Part shown: positions 24,554-35,100 of the stretch, in pieces
Layout: every line of letters starts with the position of its first letter
How positions within the stretch are numbered: position 1 is the stretch's first letter
Assembly: GCF_902499135.1 (NCBI RefSeq)
Contig: NZ_CABVPR010000005.1
Span: forward strand, 1 to 64,000
Origin: Burkholderia dolosa
GTDB taxonomy: Bacteria; Pseudomonadota; Gammaproteobacteria; Burkholderiales; Burkholderiaceae
Direction: 5' to 3'
DNA: 64,000 bases
Made by a program: the position numbers and the translations under genes
Notes under the pieces: model-generated
What the model was told of the DNA's origin: nothing
Database searches by the model: none
Seen by the model: only the letters and a program-made list of their open reading frames with translations

Positions 24554-25378
24554 TTATTGCCGCGCCGTCCGCGCATTATCCGGCATCGGCTGGTTGTAAT
24601 TCGTGCGGAACGGGTTGATGTCGAGCCCGCCGCGACGCGTATACCGCGCATACACGGCAAGCTTCACCGGCTTGCACCGCTGCAGGATGTCGAGAAAGAT
24701 CCGCTCGACGCACTGCTCGTGGAAACCCGTGTGATTCCGGAACGAGATGATGTAGCGCAGCAGCCCCGCATGGTCGATCTGCGGGCCGACGTAGTGGATC
24801 TGCACGCTGCCCCAGTCGGGCTGGCCGGTGACCGGACAGTTCGAGCGCAGCAGGTCGGACACCAGCGTCTCCTCGATGGGCGCTTCGTTCTCGGCGGCCG
24901 ACAGCAGTGAAGGATCGGGTTCGTATACGTCGGCGTCGAGGTCGAGCCGATCGAGCGACAGCCCGTCGAGTTCGTCCATCTCGAGCTTGCCGAAATCGTG
25001 CGGCGACACGAGCTGCACCGCTACGCTGGCGCCGCACGCGGCCGACACGTCGCGCTTCAGCACGTCGCGCACCGCGTCGACCGAATCGAACTTCGACTGC
25101 GCGAACGAGCCGAGATACAGCTTGAACGACTTCGATTCGACGATGTTCGGCGATTCGGCCGGCACGTAGAACGTTGCGACCGCAACCTGCGGCTTGCCGC
25201 GCGCGTTGAGCCACGACAGCTCGTATGCGTTCCAGATGTCGGTACCGAAGAACGGCAGCGCGGACGTGATGCCGATCTGCTCGCGCGCGCCGGCGCGCGG
25301 AATCGGAAACAGCAGCGACGCGTCGTATTGCGATGCGTAGACGGTCGCCTTGCCGAGCGGGGAATGTTCGGGATTCAT
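24554..25378 (-). CDS. queF: NADPH-dependent 7-cyano-7-deazaguanine reductase
   Basis: A 274-residue enzyme that reduces preQ0 to preQ1 in queuosine biosynthesis. Both halves of the long, two-domain (type II, E. coli-like) QueF are present: the substrate motif ESKSFKLYL in the N-terminal half and the catalytic cysteine in [15 protein letters not shown] in the C-terminal half, with [16 protein letters not shown] following. It starts 11 bases after the ilvA stop on the same strand, so the two are probably co-transcribed. Confidence 0.95.
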   Translation of the reverse strand: MNPEHSPLGKATVYASQYDASLLFPIPRAGAREQIGITSALPFFGTDIWNAYELSWLNARGKPQVAVATFYVPAESPNIVESKSFKLYLGSFAQSKFDSVDAVRDVLKRDVSAACGASVAVQLVSPHDFGKLEMDELDGLSLDRLDLDADVYEPDPSLLSAAENEAPIEETLVSDLLRSNCPVTGQPDWGSVQIHYVGPQIDHAGLLRYIISFRNHTGFHEQCVERIFLDILQRCKPVKLAVYARYTRRGGLDINPFRTNYNQPMPDNARTARQ

Positions 25379-25389
25379 TGCGTGAGGCC

Positions 25390-26913
25390 TTACGACAGGA
25401 AGAGGCGGTAAGCCGGGTTGCCGCTCTCTTCGACATACGGATAGCCGAGCGCCGCGAGGAAGCGTTCGAACTCGGCGCGATCGGCCTGCGGCACTTGCAG
25501 CCCGACGAGGATCGAGCTGTAGTCCGCGCCCTGATTGCGGTAGTGGAACAGGCTGATGTTCCAGTCGGGCGCCATCGACGACAGGAACTTCATCAGCGCG
25601 CCCGGCCGTTCCGGGAACTCGAAGCGGAACAGGCGTTCGTCGTGCGCGAGCGGCGAGCGGCCGCCGACCATGTAGCGGATATGTTCCTTCGACAGCTCGT
25701 CGTGCGTCAGATCGACGGTGCTGAAGCCGTGCGATTCGAAGTTCGCGGCGATCTCGGCGGATTCGTCGCGGCGGCGGATCTGCACGCCGACGAAGATGTG
25801 CGCGGACTGCGCATCGGCGATCCGGTAGTTGAACTCCGTGACGTTGCGGTCGCCGACGAGCGAGCAGAAGCGCCGGAAGCTGCCGCGCTCCTCGGGGATC
25901 GTGACCGCGAATACGGCCTCGCGCGCCTCGCCGACCTCCGCACGCTCCGCGACGAAGCGCATCCGGTCGAAGTTCATGTTCGCGCCCGACGTGACGGCGA
26001 CGAGCGTCTGGTTCTCGATGCCTTCGCGTTCCGCATAGAGCTTTGCGCCCGCGACCGCGAGCGAGCCGGACGGCTCGAGCACGCTGCGCGTGTCCTGGAA
26101 TACGTCCTTGATTGCCGCACACAGCGCGTCGGTGTTGACCGTCACGACGCCGTCGAGATATTCGCGGCACAGCCGGAACGTTTCCTCGCCGACGAGCTTG
26201 ACCGCGGTGCCGTCCGCGAACAGCCCGACCTCGCTCAGCTCGACGCGCTCGCCCGCCTGCAGCGACTGCGCCATCGCGCACGAGTCCTCGGCCTGCACGC
26301 CGAACACCTTGATCTCGGGGCGGACCGCCTTCACGTACGCGGCGACGCCGGCCGCGAGCCCGCCGCCGCCGATCGGCACGAAGATCGCGTGAATCGGGCC
26401 CTGATGCTGACGCAGGATCTCCATCGCGATGGTGCCCTGACCGGCGATCACATACGGATCGTCGAACGGATGGACGAACGTGAGGCCGCGCTCCTGCTGC
26501 ACGTTGAGCGCGTGCGCGTATGCGTCGCTGTACGACTCGCCGGCCTGGATCACCTCGACGCTCGGGCCGCCGTGCGCGCGCACCGCGTCGACCTTCACCT
26601 GCGGCGTCGTGACGGGCACGACGATCACGGCCTTGATGCCCATCCGCGCCGCCGAGAACGCGACGCCCTGCGCATGGTTGCCTGCCGACGCGGTGATCAC
26701 GCCGCGCGCGAGCGCATCGGCCGGAATGTGCGCCATCTTGTTGTATGCGCCGCGCAGCTTGAACGAGAACACCGGCTGGTTGTCCTCGCGCTTCAGGTAC
26801 ACGCGGTTGCGCAGCCGTGCCGACAGATTGCGGGCGGGTTCGAGTTCCGTCTCGATCGCGACGTCGTAGACGCGCGCGGTGAGGATTTTCTTCAGGTAAT
26901 CGTGGGATGCCAT
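25390..26913 (-). CDS. ilvA: Threonine ammonia-lyase, biosynthetic
   Basis: A 507-residue PLP enzyme converting threonine to 2-oxobutyrate, the first committed step to isoleucine. The cofactor lysine is Lys52 in [13 protein letters not shown], the phosphate-binding loop is [10 protein letters not shown] near 185, and two ACT-like regulatory domains occupy about residues 330-507 ([19 protein letters not shown] and [12 protein letters not shown]), which give isoleucine inhibition and valine activation in this family. ATG 26913 is chosen over a longer frame with a poor leader. It leads the ilvA-queF pair. Confidence 0.95.
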   Translation of the reverse strand: MASHDYLKKILTARVYDVAIETELEPARNLSARLRNRVYLKREDNQPVFSFKLRGAYNKMAHIPADALARGVITASAGNHAQGVAFSAARMGIKAVIVVPVTTPQVKVDAVRAHGGPSVEVIQAGESYSDAYAHALNVQQERGLTFVHPFDDPYVIAGQGTIAMEILRQHQGPIHAIFVPIGGGGLAAGVAAYVKAVRPEIKVFGVQAEDSCAMAQSLQAGERVELSEVGLFADGTAVKLVGEETFRLCREYLDGVVTVNTDALCAAIKDVFQDTRSVLEPSGSLAVAGAKLYAEREGIENQTLVAVTSGANMNFDRMRFVAERAEVGEAREAVFAVTIPEERGSFRRFCSLVGDRNVTEFNYRIADAQSAHIFVGVQIRRRDESAEIAANFESHGFSTVDLTHDELSKEHIRYMVGGRSPLAHDERLFRFEFPERPGALMKFLSSMAPDWNISLFHYRNQGADYSSILVGLQVPQADRAEFERFLAALGYPYVEESGNPAYRLFLS

Positions 26914-27474
26914 GGGCGCTCGCGTGCAGTGCGGATGCAGACGGTAAAGGATCAATGATAGCGCCAAGGCTCGCCCCGCACGCAAGCGGCATGCCGGGCG
27001 AGTCCGCGCGCTCGCGGGGCGGCGTGCATCGTGCCGTTTTTACCGGTTTAACCGCCCGGTTACCGACCGGACGGACGGCGAATCGCCGGGCAAACCCGCG
27101 CGGAGCCAGGCCCGGCGCGGGTTGCGGCGATAGCCCCACGACCTGTCCGGCGTGTCACGCGTGGCGCGATCATGGGTTAGAATTTCGTTTTGAATCAAGG
27201 ATCGGAAGATGCAGAGGCACCCTCGGATCGCCCCATTGAAGCCGTCGCCGCGCGCCGCCAGCCCCGCGGCGGAGCGGCATGCGCGCCGCGCGCGATCGTG
27301 CTGACGGCTCCGAGTGCCGCCAGGCCCCGTCGGCCGCGACCGGTGAGTTCAGTCCCGCTCCGGCCCCATGCGAGATAGTCGCCCGCCTGGCAACAGAACA
27401 GATTTCCCCAAGATTGCGCTCCCGCGCTTGCCGACGCCCGTGCACGGTGTATCGGCCCTCCGAGTCGTCCGAAC
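26914..27474. other. Intergenic region between divergent ilvA and the FAD oxidoreductase
   Basis: About 560 bp with no credible gene. A TTAGAAT element at 27177-27183 could be a -10 box for the rightward oxidoreductase, but its -35 partner is weak. A 31-codon frame from about 27209 has no good ribosome site. No riboswitch or attenuator is recognised upstream of ilvA. Confidence 0.4.
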
Positions 27475-30400
27475 ATGAACGCACCACAAGTTTTCGATCC
27501 GCATGGCGCGGCCGCCGCCGTCGCCGCCGACCCCGCGCCTCGTCTGCGCGAGATTCCCTACAACTACACGTCGTTCTCCGATCGCGAGATCGTGATCCGG
27601 CTGCTCGGCGAAGACGCGTGGTCCGTGCTCGACGAACTGCGCGCCGAACGCCGCACGGGCCGCTCGGCCCGGATGCTGTACGAAGTGCTCGGCGACATCT
27701 GGGTCGTACGCCGCAACCCGTACCTGCAGGACGATCTGCTCGACAACCCGAAGCGCCGCGCGTTGCTGATCGAGGCGCTGAACCACCGTCTGACCGAGAT
27801 CGGCAAGCGCCGCCACGCGGATCTGACCGAGCACCATGACGACGCCGGCCGCGGGCGCGCCGCGCGCGTCGAGATGCTCGAAGCCGCCGCGCAGCGCGCG
27901 GTCGACGAATTCGCAGACGAATTCGACAAGATGGCCGATTTGCGCCGCCGCGCGACGAAGGTGCTCGGCCGCTGCACGCAGAAGGACAACATCCGCTTCG
28001 ACGGGCTGTCGCGCGTGTCGCACGTGACGGACGCGACCGACTGGCGCGTCGAATATCCGTTCGTCGTGCTGACGCCGGACACCGAAGCCGAAATCGCCGG
28101 CCTCGTGAAGGCCTGCTTCGAGCTCGGCCTCACCGTGATCCCGCGCGGCGGCGGCACCGGCTATACGGGCGGCGCGGTGCCGCTCACGCCGTTTTCCGCG
28201 GTGATCAACACCGAGAAGCTCGAGCAGCTCGGCGCGGTCGAGCTTACCGAGCTGCCGGGCGTCCCGCACAAGGTGCCGACGATCTTCTCGGGCGCGGGCG
28301 TCGTCACGCGCCGCGTGACCGAAGCGGCCGAGGCGGCCGGCTACGTGTTCGCGGTCGATCCGACGTCGCTCGACGCGTCCTGCATCGGCGGCAACGTCGC
28401 GATGAACGCGGGCGGCAAGAAGGCCGTGCTGTGGGGCACCGCGCTCGACAACCTCGCGTGGTGGCGGATGGTCGATCCGGACGGCAACTGGCTCGAAGTC
28501 ACGCGCCTCGAGCACAACCAGGGCAAGATCCACGACATCGCGGTCGCGCGTTTCGAGCTGAAGTGGTTCGACGGCGCATACGCGCCGGGCGAGAAGCTGC
28601 TGCGCACCGAGATGCTCGAGATCGAAGGCCGCCGCTTCCGCAAGGAAGGGCTCGGCAAGGACGTGACGGACAAGTTCCTCGCGGGTCTGCCGGGCGTGCA
28701 GAAGGAAGGCTGCGACGGACTGATCACGTCCGCGCGCTGGGTGCTGCACAAGATGCCCGCGCATACGCGCACCGTATGCCTCGAATTCTTCGGTCAGGCG
28801 CGCGAGGCGATCCCGAGCATCGTCGAGATCAAGGACTACCTGTTCGAGACGTCGAAGCAGGGCGGCGCGATCCTGGCCGGCCTCGAGCATCTCGACGAGC
28901 GCTACCTGCGCGCGGTCGGCTATGCGACGAAGAGCAAGCGCAACGCGTTCCCGAAGATGGTGCTGATCGGCGACATCGTCGGCGACGATGCCGACGCGGT
29001 CGCGCAAGCGACGTCCGAAGTGATCCGGATGGCGAACGGCAAGAGCGGCGAGGGCTTCGTCGCGGTCAGCGCGGAGGCGCGCAAGCGCTTCTGGCTCGAC
29101 CGCAGCCGCACGGCCGCGATCGCGAAGCACACGAACGCGTTCAAGATCAACGAAGACGTCGTGATCCCGCTGAACCGGATGGGTGAATACACCGACGGCA
29201 TCGAGCGGATCAACATCGAGCTGTCGCTGAAGAACAAGCTGCAGCTCGTCGACGCGCTGGAGGCGTTCTTCCGCGGCGGCAACCTGCCGCTCGGCAAGAC
29301 CGACGACGCGAACGAGATCCCGAGCGCCGAACTGCTGGAAGACCGCGTGCAGCAGGCGCTCGAACTGCTCAAGCGCGTGCGCGCGCGCTGGGAGTTCGTG
29401 CGCGACCGGCTCGACCAGCCGCTGCGCGAAGCGCAGCACTATCTCGTGCAGCTCGGCTACGAGGCGCTGGCCGAGAAGTTCGCCGATCGCGTGGACGAGC
29501 AGCCGGGCGCGACGCTGTTCCACGTCACGCAGGACCGCACGGTGCGCATCTCGTGGAAGCAGGAGATCCGCGCGGAGCTGCGCGCGATCTTCAACGGCGG
29601 CGCGTTCAAGCCGATCCTCGACGAGGCGCAGGCGATCCACAAGCGCGTGCTGCGCGGCCGCGTGTTCGTCGCGCTGCACATGCACGCGGGCGACGGCAAC
29701 GTGCATACGAACATCCCGGTCAACTCCGACAACTACGAGATGCTGCAGGACGCGCATGCGGCGGTCGCACGCATCATGACGCTCGCGCGCTCGCTCGACG
29801 GCGTGATCTCCGGCGAGCACGGGATCGGCATCACGAAGCTCGAGTTCCTGACCGACGACGAAATCGCCGAATTCCGCGCGTACAAGCAGCGCGTCGACCC
29901 GAACGGCCGCTTCAACAAGGGCAAGCTGCTCGACGGCGCCGATCTGCGCAACGCCTATACGCCGAGTTTCGGGCTGATGGGCTACGAGTCGCTGATCATG
30001 CAGCAGTCGGACATCGGCGCGATCGCCGATTCGGTGAAGGACTGTCTGCGTTGCGGCAAGTGCAAGCCGGTGTGCGCGACGCACGTGCCGCGCGCGAACC
30101 TGCTGTACAGCCCGCGCAACAAGATCCTCGCGACGTCGCTGCTCGTCGAGGCGTTCCTGTACGAGGAGCAGACGCGCCGCGGCGTGTCGATCAAGCACTG
30201 GGACGAGTTCAACGACGTCGCCGATCACTGCACGGTGTGCCACAAGTGCGCGACGCCGTGCCCGGTGAAGATCGACTTCGGCGACGTCACGATGAACATG
30301 CGCAACCTGCTGCGCAAGATGGGCAAGAAGAAGTTCAACCCGGGGCAGGCCGCGGGCATGTTCTTCCTGAACGCGACGAATCCGCAGACGATCAACGCCG

Positions 30401-31509
30401 CGCGCAGCGTGATGATGGGCGTCGGCTACAAGGTGCAGCGCTTCGCGAACGACATGCTGAAGAAGGTGGTGACGAAGCAGACGCAGCATCCGCCGGCGAC
30501 CACCGGCAAACCGCCGGCGGTCGAGCAGGTGATCCACTTCGTCAACAAGAAGATGCCGGGCAACCTGCCGAAGAAGACCGCGCGCGCGCTGCTCGACATC
30601 GAGGACAACAAGATCGTGCCGATCATCCGCAACCCGAAGACGACGACCGTCGATTCGGAAGCGGTGTTCTACTTCCCCGGCTGCGGGTCGGAGCGCCTGT
30701 TCTCGCAGGTTGGCCTCGCGACGCAGGCGATGCTGTGGGAGGCCGGCGTACAGACGGTGCTGCCGCCCGGCTACCTGTGCTGCGGCTATCCGCAGCGCGG
30801 CGCCGGGCAGTACGACAAGGCCGAGAAGATCGTGACCGACAACCGCGTGCTGTTCCACCGCGTCGCGAACACGCTCAACTACCTCGACATCAAGACCGTC
30901 GTCGTGTCGTGCGGCACCTGCTACGACCAGCTCGCCGGGTACGAATTCGACAAGATCTTCCCCGGCTGCCGGATCATCGACATCCACGAGTTCCTGCTCG
31001 AGAAGGGGATGAAGCTCGACGGGGTGACGGGCACGCGCTACATGTATCACGACCCGTGCCATACGCCGATCAAGACGATGGATCCGGTGAAGCTCGTCAA
31101 CGAGCTGATGGGCTCGGAGAAGGACGGCTACCGGATCGAGAAGAACGAGCGCTGCTGCGGCGAGTCGGGCACGCTCGCGGTAACGCGCCCGGACGTGTCG
31201 ACGCAGGTCCGCTTCCGCAAGGAGGAGGAGATCCGCAAGGGCGCCGCGAAGCTGCGCAGCATCCCGATCGCGGCGGGCGGTGCGCTCGAGCCGGCCGCAG
31301 CGGCGCCGGTGCCGGCGAACGGCCCGGACGTGAAGATCCTGACGAGCTGCCCGTCGTGCCTGCAGGGGCTGTCGCGCTACAACGAGGACGCGAACCTCGA
31401 AGCCGACTACATCGTCGTCGAGATCGCGCGCCAGGTGCTCGGCGACAACTGGATGGCCGACTATGTCGCACGCGCGAACAATGGCGGGATCGAGCGCGTA
31501 CTGGTCTAA
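27475..31509 (+). CDS. Giant FAD-linked oxidase/Fe-S/CCG-domain oxidoreductase (DUF3683 type)
   Basis: A 1344-residue fusion. An N-terminal DUF3683-like region (about 1-170) precedes an FAD-binding PCMH domain ([14 protein letters not shown] at about 223), an FAD-oxidase C-terminal domain with [12 protein letters not shown] and GEHGIG near 740-785, two 4Fe-4S clusters ([11 protein letters not shown] at about 857; [12 protein letters not shown] at about 918) and two CCG domains ([16 protein letters not shown] at about 1101; HDPCHTP, CCGESG at about 1226; TSCPSCLQG at about 1291). The layout joins in one chain what glycolate oxidase or D-lactate dehydrogenase systems keep on separate subunits. 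It probably oxidises a 2-hydroxy acid into the quinone pool; the substrate is unknown. The start lacks a strong ribosome site. Confidence 0.9.
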   Translation: MNAPQVFDPHGAAAAVAADPAPRLREIPYNYTSFSDREIVIRLLGEDAWSVLDELRAERRTGRSARMLYEVLGDIWVVRRNPYLQDDLLDNPKRRALLIEALNHRLTEIGKRRHADLTEHHDDAGRGRAARVEMLEAAAQRAVDEFADEFDKMADLRRRATKVLGRCTQKDNIRFDGLSRVSHVTDATDWRVEYPFVVLTPDTEAEIAGLVKACFELGLTVIPRGGGTGYTGGAVPLTPFSAVINTEKLEQLGAVELTELPGVPHKVPTIFSGAGVVTRRVTEAAEAAGYVFAVDPTSLDASCIGGNVAMNAGGKKAVLWGTALDNLAWWRMVDPDGNWLEVTRLEHNQGKIHDIAVARFELKWFDGAYAPGEKLLRTEMLEIEGRRFRKEGLGKDVTDKFLAGLPGVQKEGCDGLITSARWVLHKMPAHTRTVCLEFFGQAREAIPSIVEIKDYLFETSKQGGAILAGLEHLDERYLRAVGYATKSKRNAFPKMVLIGDIVGDDADAVAQATSEVIRMANGKSGEGFVAVSAEARKRFWLDRSRTAAIAKHTNAFKINEDVVIPLNRMGEYTDGIERINIELSLKNKLQLVDALEAFFRGGNLPLGKTDDANEIPSAELLEDRVQQALELLKRVRARWEFVRDRLDQPLREAQHYLVQLGYEALAEKFADRVDEQPGATLFHVTQDRTVRISWKQEIRAELRAIFNGGAFKPILDEAQAIHKRVLRGRVFVALHMHAGDGNVHTNIPVNSDNYEMLQDAHAAVARIMTLARSLDGVISGEHGIGITKLEFLTDDEIAEFRAYKQRVDPNGRFNKGKLLDGADLRNAYTPSFGLMGYESLIMQQSDIGAIADSVKDCLRCGKCKPVCATHVPRANLLYSPRNKILATSLLVEAFLYEEQTRRGVSIKHWDEFNDVADHCTVCHKCATPCPVKIDFGDVTMNMRNLLRKMGKKKFNPGQAAGMFFLNATNPQTINAARSVMMGVGYKVQRFANDMLKKVVTKQTQHPPATTGKPPAVEQVIHFVNKKMPGNLPKKTARALLDIEDNKIVPIIRNPKTTTVDSEAVFYFPGCGSERLFSQVGLATQAMLWEAGVQTVLPPGYLCCGYPQRGAGQYDKAEKIVTDNRVLFHRVANTLNYLDIKTVVVSCGTCYDQLAGYEFDKIFPGCRIIDIHEFLLEKGMKLDGVTGTRYMYHDPCHTPIKTMDPVKLVNELMGSEKDGYRIEKNERCCGESGTLAVTRPDVSTQVRFRKEEEIRKGAAKLRSIPIAAGGALEPAAAAPVPANGPDVKILTSCPSCLQGLSRYNEDANLEADYIVVEIARQVLGDNWMADYVARANNGGIERVLV

Positions 31510-31594
31510 TGCGGGGATGACGACCGCCCGACCGGGCTTGGGATGAGCGGGCGCCGGCACCTTCGTGCCGGCGCTTGCCCACATGGGAGCGACG

Positions 31595-32038
31595 ATGGAA
31601 TGCGTGTTTTGCCGTGAAGACGGCGGCGAAGTGCTCTGGCAGGACGACGCGCTGCGCGTGGTCCTCGCGACGGGCGAGCACGACTACCCGGGCTTCTGCC
31701 GGGTGATCTGGGCCGGGCACGTGGCCGAGTTTTCCGATCTCGGCGATGACGAACGGGCGCATCTGATGCGCGTGGTCTACGCGGTGGAGCGCGCGGTGCG
31801 CCGCGTGATGCAGCCGAACAAGGTCAATCTCGCGAGCCTCGGCAACATGGTGCCGCACGTGCACTGGCACGTGATCCCGCGCTTCTCGAACGATGCGCAT
31901 TTCCCTCAGCCGGTATGGGCGCCGCGCCAGCGCAGCGTGTCCGAGGCGCTGCTGCGCACGCGCGCGGCGCAGGCTTCGCTGCTGCACAATGCGGTGCGCG
32001 AAGAAATTCAACGAACGAACGAACCGAGGCAGCCATGA
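31595..32038 (+). CDS. HIT-family protein
   Basis: A 147-residue nucleotide hydrolase/transferase of the histidine-triad family. The triad HVHWHVIPRF lies near residues 89-98, and MECVFCREDGG is a typical zinc-binding N-terminus. HIT proteins cleave nucleoside phosphoramidates and related compounds. ATG 31595 has GGGAG eight bases upstream. Its stop overlaps the next ATG (ATGA), making a coupled unit with the DUF971 gene. Confidence 0.92.
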   Translation: MECVFCREDGGEVLWQDDALRVVLATGEHDYPGFCRVIWAGHVAEFSDLGDDERAHLMRVVYAVERAVRRVMQPNKVNLASLGNMVPHVHWHVIPRFSNDAHFPQPVWAPRQRSVSEALLRTRAAQASLLHNAVREEIQRTNEPRQP

Positions 32039-32448
32039 GCGGCTTGACTTCCACGACGCCGATTCCGTCCGGCGTCGTCGTGCATGCGGTGTCGCGCGTG
32101 CTCGAATTGCAGTACCCGAACGGCGAGAGCTACCGGATTCCGTTCGAGCTGATGCGCGTCTATTCGCCGTCGGCCGAGGTGCGCGGCCACGGGCCCGGCC
32201 AGGAGACGCTGCAGACGGGCAAGCGCGACGTGACGATCACCGCGCTCGAGGGCGTCGGCAACTACGCGCTGCAGCCGACCTTCTCCGACGGCCATTCGAC
32301 CGGCATCTACTCGTGGGATCTGCTGTACGAACTGGCGACGCAGCAGGACGCGCTATGGCGCGAGTATTTCGACAAACTGAAGGCAGCGGGCGTCGATCGC
32401 GACGCACCGATGCCGGCGGCGCCGGCGCCGCACGGCCACTGCCACTGA
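32035..32448 (+). CDS. DUF971-family protein (gamma-butyrobetaine hydroxylase-like N-terminal domain)
   Basis: A 137-residue protein with the DUF971 fold: [50 protein letters not shown], and the later [18 protein letters not shown]. The same fold forms the N-terminal domain of gamma-butyrobetaine hydroxylases and small proteins linked to Fe-S assembly. The HGHCH end could bind metal. It overlaps the HIT gene by four bases and precedes ubiE, an order conserved in beta-proteobacteria. Confidence 0.9.
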   Translation: MSGLTSTTPIPSGVVVHAVSRVLELQYPNGESYRIPFELMRVYSPSAEVRGHGPGQETLQTGKRDVTITALEGVGNYALQPTFSDGHSTGIYSWDLLYELATQQDALWREYFDKLKAAGVDRDAPMPAAPAPHGHCH

Positions 32449-32452
32449 AATC

Positions 32453-32475
32453 GACGGCGCCCGCTCGGCGCCGTC
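32453..32475 (+). terminator. Hairpin between DUF971 gene and ubiE
   Basis: A 9-bp perfect stem GACGGCGCC/GGCGCCGTC with a CGCTC loop, followed by TTGCCATTT. The T tract is weak, so it may only partly terminate before ubiE. Confidence 0.55.
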
Positions 32476-32500
32476 TTGCCATTTACTGAGGATCAACGCG

Positions 32501-33232
32501 ATGAGCAAAACCCACTTCGGCTTCGAAAGCGTCGAGGAAACCGAAAAAGCGAAGAAAGTGGCGGGCGTGTTCCATTCGGTCGCGAGCAACTACGATCTGA
32601 TGAACGATCTGATGTCGGCCGGCATGCACCGCGCGTGGAAGGCGTTCACGATCGCGCAGGCGAACGTGCGTCCCGGCTACAAGGTGCTCGACATCGCGGC
32701 CGGCACCGGCGACCTGACGAAGGCGTTCGCGAAGGCGGCGGGCCCGACCGGCGAAGTCTGGCACACGGACATCAACGAGTCGATGCTGCGCGTCGGCCGC
32801 GACCGGCTGCTCGACAAGGGCGTCGTGACGCCGTCGCTGCTGTGCGACGCGGAGAAAATTCCGTTTCCGGACAACTACTTCGACGTGGTCACGGTTGCGT
32901 TCGGGCTGCGCAACATGACGCACAAGGATGTCGCGCTGGCCGAGATGCGCCGCGTCGCGAAGCCCGGCGGCCGCGTGATGGTGCTGGAATTCTCGAAGGT
33001 CTGGGAGCCGCTCAAAAAAGCGTACGATCTGTATTCTTTCAAAGTATTACCGTGGCTTGGCGACAAGTTCGCGAAAGATGCAGACAGTTACAGGTATCTT
33101 GCTGAATCTATCCGGATGCACCCCGATCAGGACACGCTGAAGACGATGATGGAACAAGCGGGCCTTGACGCCGTCAAATATTACAATTTGTCAGGTGGCG
33201 TGGTAGCTTTACACCTCGGAACCAAGTACTAA
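32501..33232 (+). CDS. ubiE: Ubiquinone/menaquinone biosynthesis C-methyltransferase
   Basis: A 243-residue SAM-dependent methyltransferase acting on the benzoquinol ring in ubiquinone synthesis. Motif I is [15 protein letters not shown] near residue 64, the UbiE signature [17 protein letters not shown] is near 31-47, and [26 protein letters not shown] is the second signature. It heads a run of quinone genes (ubiJ and ubiB follow). The last 70 codons are noticeably less G/C-biased at the third position than the rest. Confidence 0.96.
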   Translation: MSKTHFGFESVEETEKAKKVAGVFHSVASNYDLMNDLMSAGMHRAWKAFTIAQANVRPGYKVLDIAAGTGDLTKAFAKAAGPTGEVWHTDINESMLRVGRDRLLDKGVVTPSLLCDAEKIPFPDNYFDVVTVAFGLRNMTHKDVALAEMRRVAKPGGRVMVLEFSKVWEPLKKAYDLYSFKVLPWLGDKFAKDADSYRYLAESIRMHPDQDTLKTMMEQAGLDAVKYYNLSGGVVALHLGTKY

Positions 33233-33273
33233 GGGGTTCTTTCCATACATTTGTCTTACATTTGGAGAAGCTG

Positions 33274-34299
33274 ATGTCCGAATCGCGTTCGCTGTTCAAC
33301 CGTAGCAAGCCGTCGAAGCCGTGGGCTCGACGGGTCGGCACGCTGCTGATGGTCGGCCTGCTCACGGCCGGCACGTTCGCATCGCTGGACGCCGAAGCCA
33401 AGCGCATGGGCGGCGGGCGCAGCATCGGCCGCCAGAACTCCACCGTCACGCAGCGTCAGGCTACGCCGCCCGCGCAGCAGCCGATGCAGCAGGCCGCGCC
33501 GTCGCAGGCGCAGCGCACGAACCCGGCCGCGCCCACGCCCGCCGCTCAGCCGAACCGCTCGCGCTGGCTCGGCCCGATCGCCGGCCTCGCCGCGGGCCTC
33601 GGCATCGCGGCGCTGCTGTCGCACTTCGGGCTCGGCGAGGCGTTCGCCGGCATGATGGCGAATTTCATCGTGATTGCGCTGCTCGCGATGGTCGGCATCT
33701 GGCTGATCCGCAAGTTCATGAACCGCCGTCGCCCGCAGGAGCCCGCTTATTCGGTCGGCGGGGCGTCGTCGTCGGGCAGCTACTCGCAAGGCAGTTCGTT
33801 CCAGCCGGGCTCGAGCAGCAACTACGCGGGCGGCAGCAGCTATGCGAACGAAGCGCAGCGCGTGTTCGGCGGCGGCGCGGCGTCCGCGGCTCCGGCAGCC
33901 GGCGTAGCCGCGCCGGCGCTGCAAGTGCCGGCCGGCTTCGACACCGAAGCGTTCCTGCGCAGCGCGAAGGTCTATTTCGTGCGTCTGCAGGCTGCGTGGG
34001 ACCAAGGCAACCTGACCGACATCCGCGAATTCACGACGCCCGAAATGTTTGCGGAGATCAAGATCGATCTCGACTCGCGCGGCAACGAAGCGAACCAGAC
34101 CGACGTCGTGCAGCTCGACGCGGAACTGGTCGCGATCGAGGATCGCGGGATCGAGCAATCGGCAAGCGTGCGCTTCCACGGGTTGATCCGCGAATCGGCG
34201 AATGCGTCCGCGGAGCCGTTCGACGAGGTGTGGAACCTGTCGAAGTCGGGCAGTCAGGGCTGGCTGCTCGCCGGGATCCAGCAGCTGAACACGCACTGA
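33274..34299 (+). CDS. Tim44-domain membrane protein
   Basis: A 341-residue protein: an N-terminal signal or membrane segment (TLLMVGLLTAGTFASL), a Gln/Pro/Ala-rich linker, two membrane helices (about residues 103-155, WLGPIAGLAAGLGIAALL and FIVIALLAMVGIWLI), a Ser/Gly-rich linker, and a C-terminal Tim44-like domain (FLRSAKVYFVRLQAAWDQGNLTDIREFTTPEMFAEIK). The domain is named after the mitochondrial import protein; the bacterial role is unknown. ATG 33274 with GGAG eight bases upstream is preferred to a TTG four codons earlier. Confidence 0.88.
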   Translation: MSESRSLFNRSKPSKPWARRVGTLLMVGLLTAGTFASLDAEAKRMGGGRSIGRQNSTVTQRQATPPAQQPMQQAAPSQAQRTNPAAPTPAAQPNRSRWLGPIAGLAAGLGIAALLSHFGLGEAFAGMMANFIVIALLAMVGIWLIRKFMNRRRPQEPAYSVGGASSSGSYSQGSSFQPGSSSNYAGGSSYANEAQRVFGGGAASAAPAAGVAAPALQVPAGFDTEAFLRSAKVYFVRLQAAWDQGNLTDIREFTTPEMFAEIKIDLDSRGNEANQTDVVQLDAELVAIEDRGIEQSASVRFHGLIRESANASAEPFDEVWNLSKSGSQGWLLAGIQQLNTH

Positions 34300-34413
34300 G
34301 CGGGGCCGGCGGCTCGCCGCCGGCTTTGCGGCTGTCGGCCGCCGCGCTGCGACCGCTTGCCGCTCGGATGCGGGGTCGCGCGCGGTCTGCCGACGAACCG
34401 ACGTTACAATAGA

Positions 34414-34448
34414 AACCCGCGTGGGCGCCCGGTCCGCGCGGGTTTTTT
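34414..34448 (+). terminator. Terminator of the Tim44 gene, within the ubiJ leader
   Basis: AACCCGCG (34414-34421) pairs with CGCGGGTT (34437-34444); the 15-nt loop contains a further GGG/CCC helix. Six T follow (34443-34448). It lies 14 bp before the ubiJ ATG, and a TACAAT -10-like box (34405-34410) sits just upstream, so a ubiJ transcript would begin with this hairpin. Confidence 0.75.
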
Positions 34449-34461
34449 CTTTCCCAGCCCG

Positions 34462-35088
34462 ATGACCTTTGCCGCCAAGCCTTTTGCTGCTGCCGTCAAT
34501 CACCTGCTCGCACGCGAATCCTGGGCCCGCGATCGCCTGATTCCATATGCGGGCAAGACCGCCCGGCTCGACGTGCCGCCCGTCACGCTGACGCTGCTCG
34601 TGCAGCCCGACGGTTATCTGTCCGCGGTCGACGCGCACGATGCGCAGCGCGTCGACGTGTCGATCGCGCTCGCCGGCGATACGGTCGCCGCTTTCCTGCA
34701 GGGCGGTCAGGCGGCCGTGATGAAGCACGTGAAGATCGACGGCGACGCGGAGTTCGCGACGCAGATCGCGAAGCTCGCCGAGCATCTGCGCTGGGAACCG
34801 GAAGAAGATCTCGCGAAGCTGGTGGGCGACGCGGCCGCGCACCGGATCGCGACGATCGTGCGCGACGCCGGCGCGCGTGCGCGCCGCACCGGCCGCAACG
34901 TGCTCGATTCGATCGCCGAGTACTGGCTCGACGAGAACCCGCAGGTCGTTCGGCGTGCGTCGCTGGGCGGCTTCGACGCGGAACTGGCGCATGCGCGCGA
35001 TGCGCTCGCGCGGGTCGAAAAACGGATCGAGCGACTCGAACAAAGAATCGGCGCGCGCACGGGTTCACTCCCGAGCGGCGCGCACTGA
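34462..35088 (+). CDS. ubiJ: Ubiquinone biosynthesis accessory factor UbiJ (SCP2 domain)
   Basis: A 208-residue protein with an SCP2-type lipid-binding domain (VSIALAGDTVAAFLQGGQAAVMKHVKIDGDAEFATQIAKLAEHLRW, residues about 70-115) and a C-terminal coiled coil (HARDALARVEKRIERLEQRIG). UbiJ binds ubiquinone intermediates and scaffolds the soluble Ubi complex. It lies 12 bp upstream of ubiB, the same order as in E. coli (ubiE-ubiJ-ubiB). ATG 34462 follows the terminator directly; a longer frame would run through that hairpin and is rejected. Confidence 0.92.
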   Translation: MTFAAKPFAAAVNHLLARESWARDRLIPYAGKTARLDVPPVTLTLLVQPDGYLSAVDAHDAQRVDVSIALAGDTVAAFLQGGQAAVMKHVKIDGDAEFATQIAKLAEHLRWEPEEDLAKLVGDAAAHRIATIVRDAGARARRTGRNVLDSIAEYWLDENPQVVRRASLGGFDAELAHARDALARVEKRIERLEQRIGARTGSLPSGAH

Positions 35089-35100
35089 GGGCCGCAGCGC

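Noticed and set aside
27209-27304. Short frame upstream of the FAD oxidoreductase as a leader peptide
   Set aside because: No run of regulatory codons, no attenuator structure and no clear ribosome site.
27349-31584. Antisense frame of over 1400 codons opposite the FAD oxidoreductase
   Set aside because: It is a shadow caused by high GC; the plus-strand frame has full domain matches and the antisense product is His/Arg/Asp-rich with no family resemblance.
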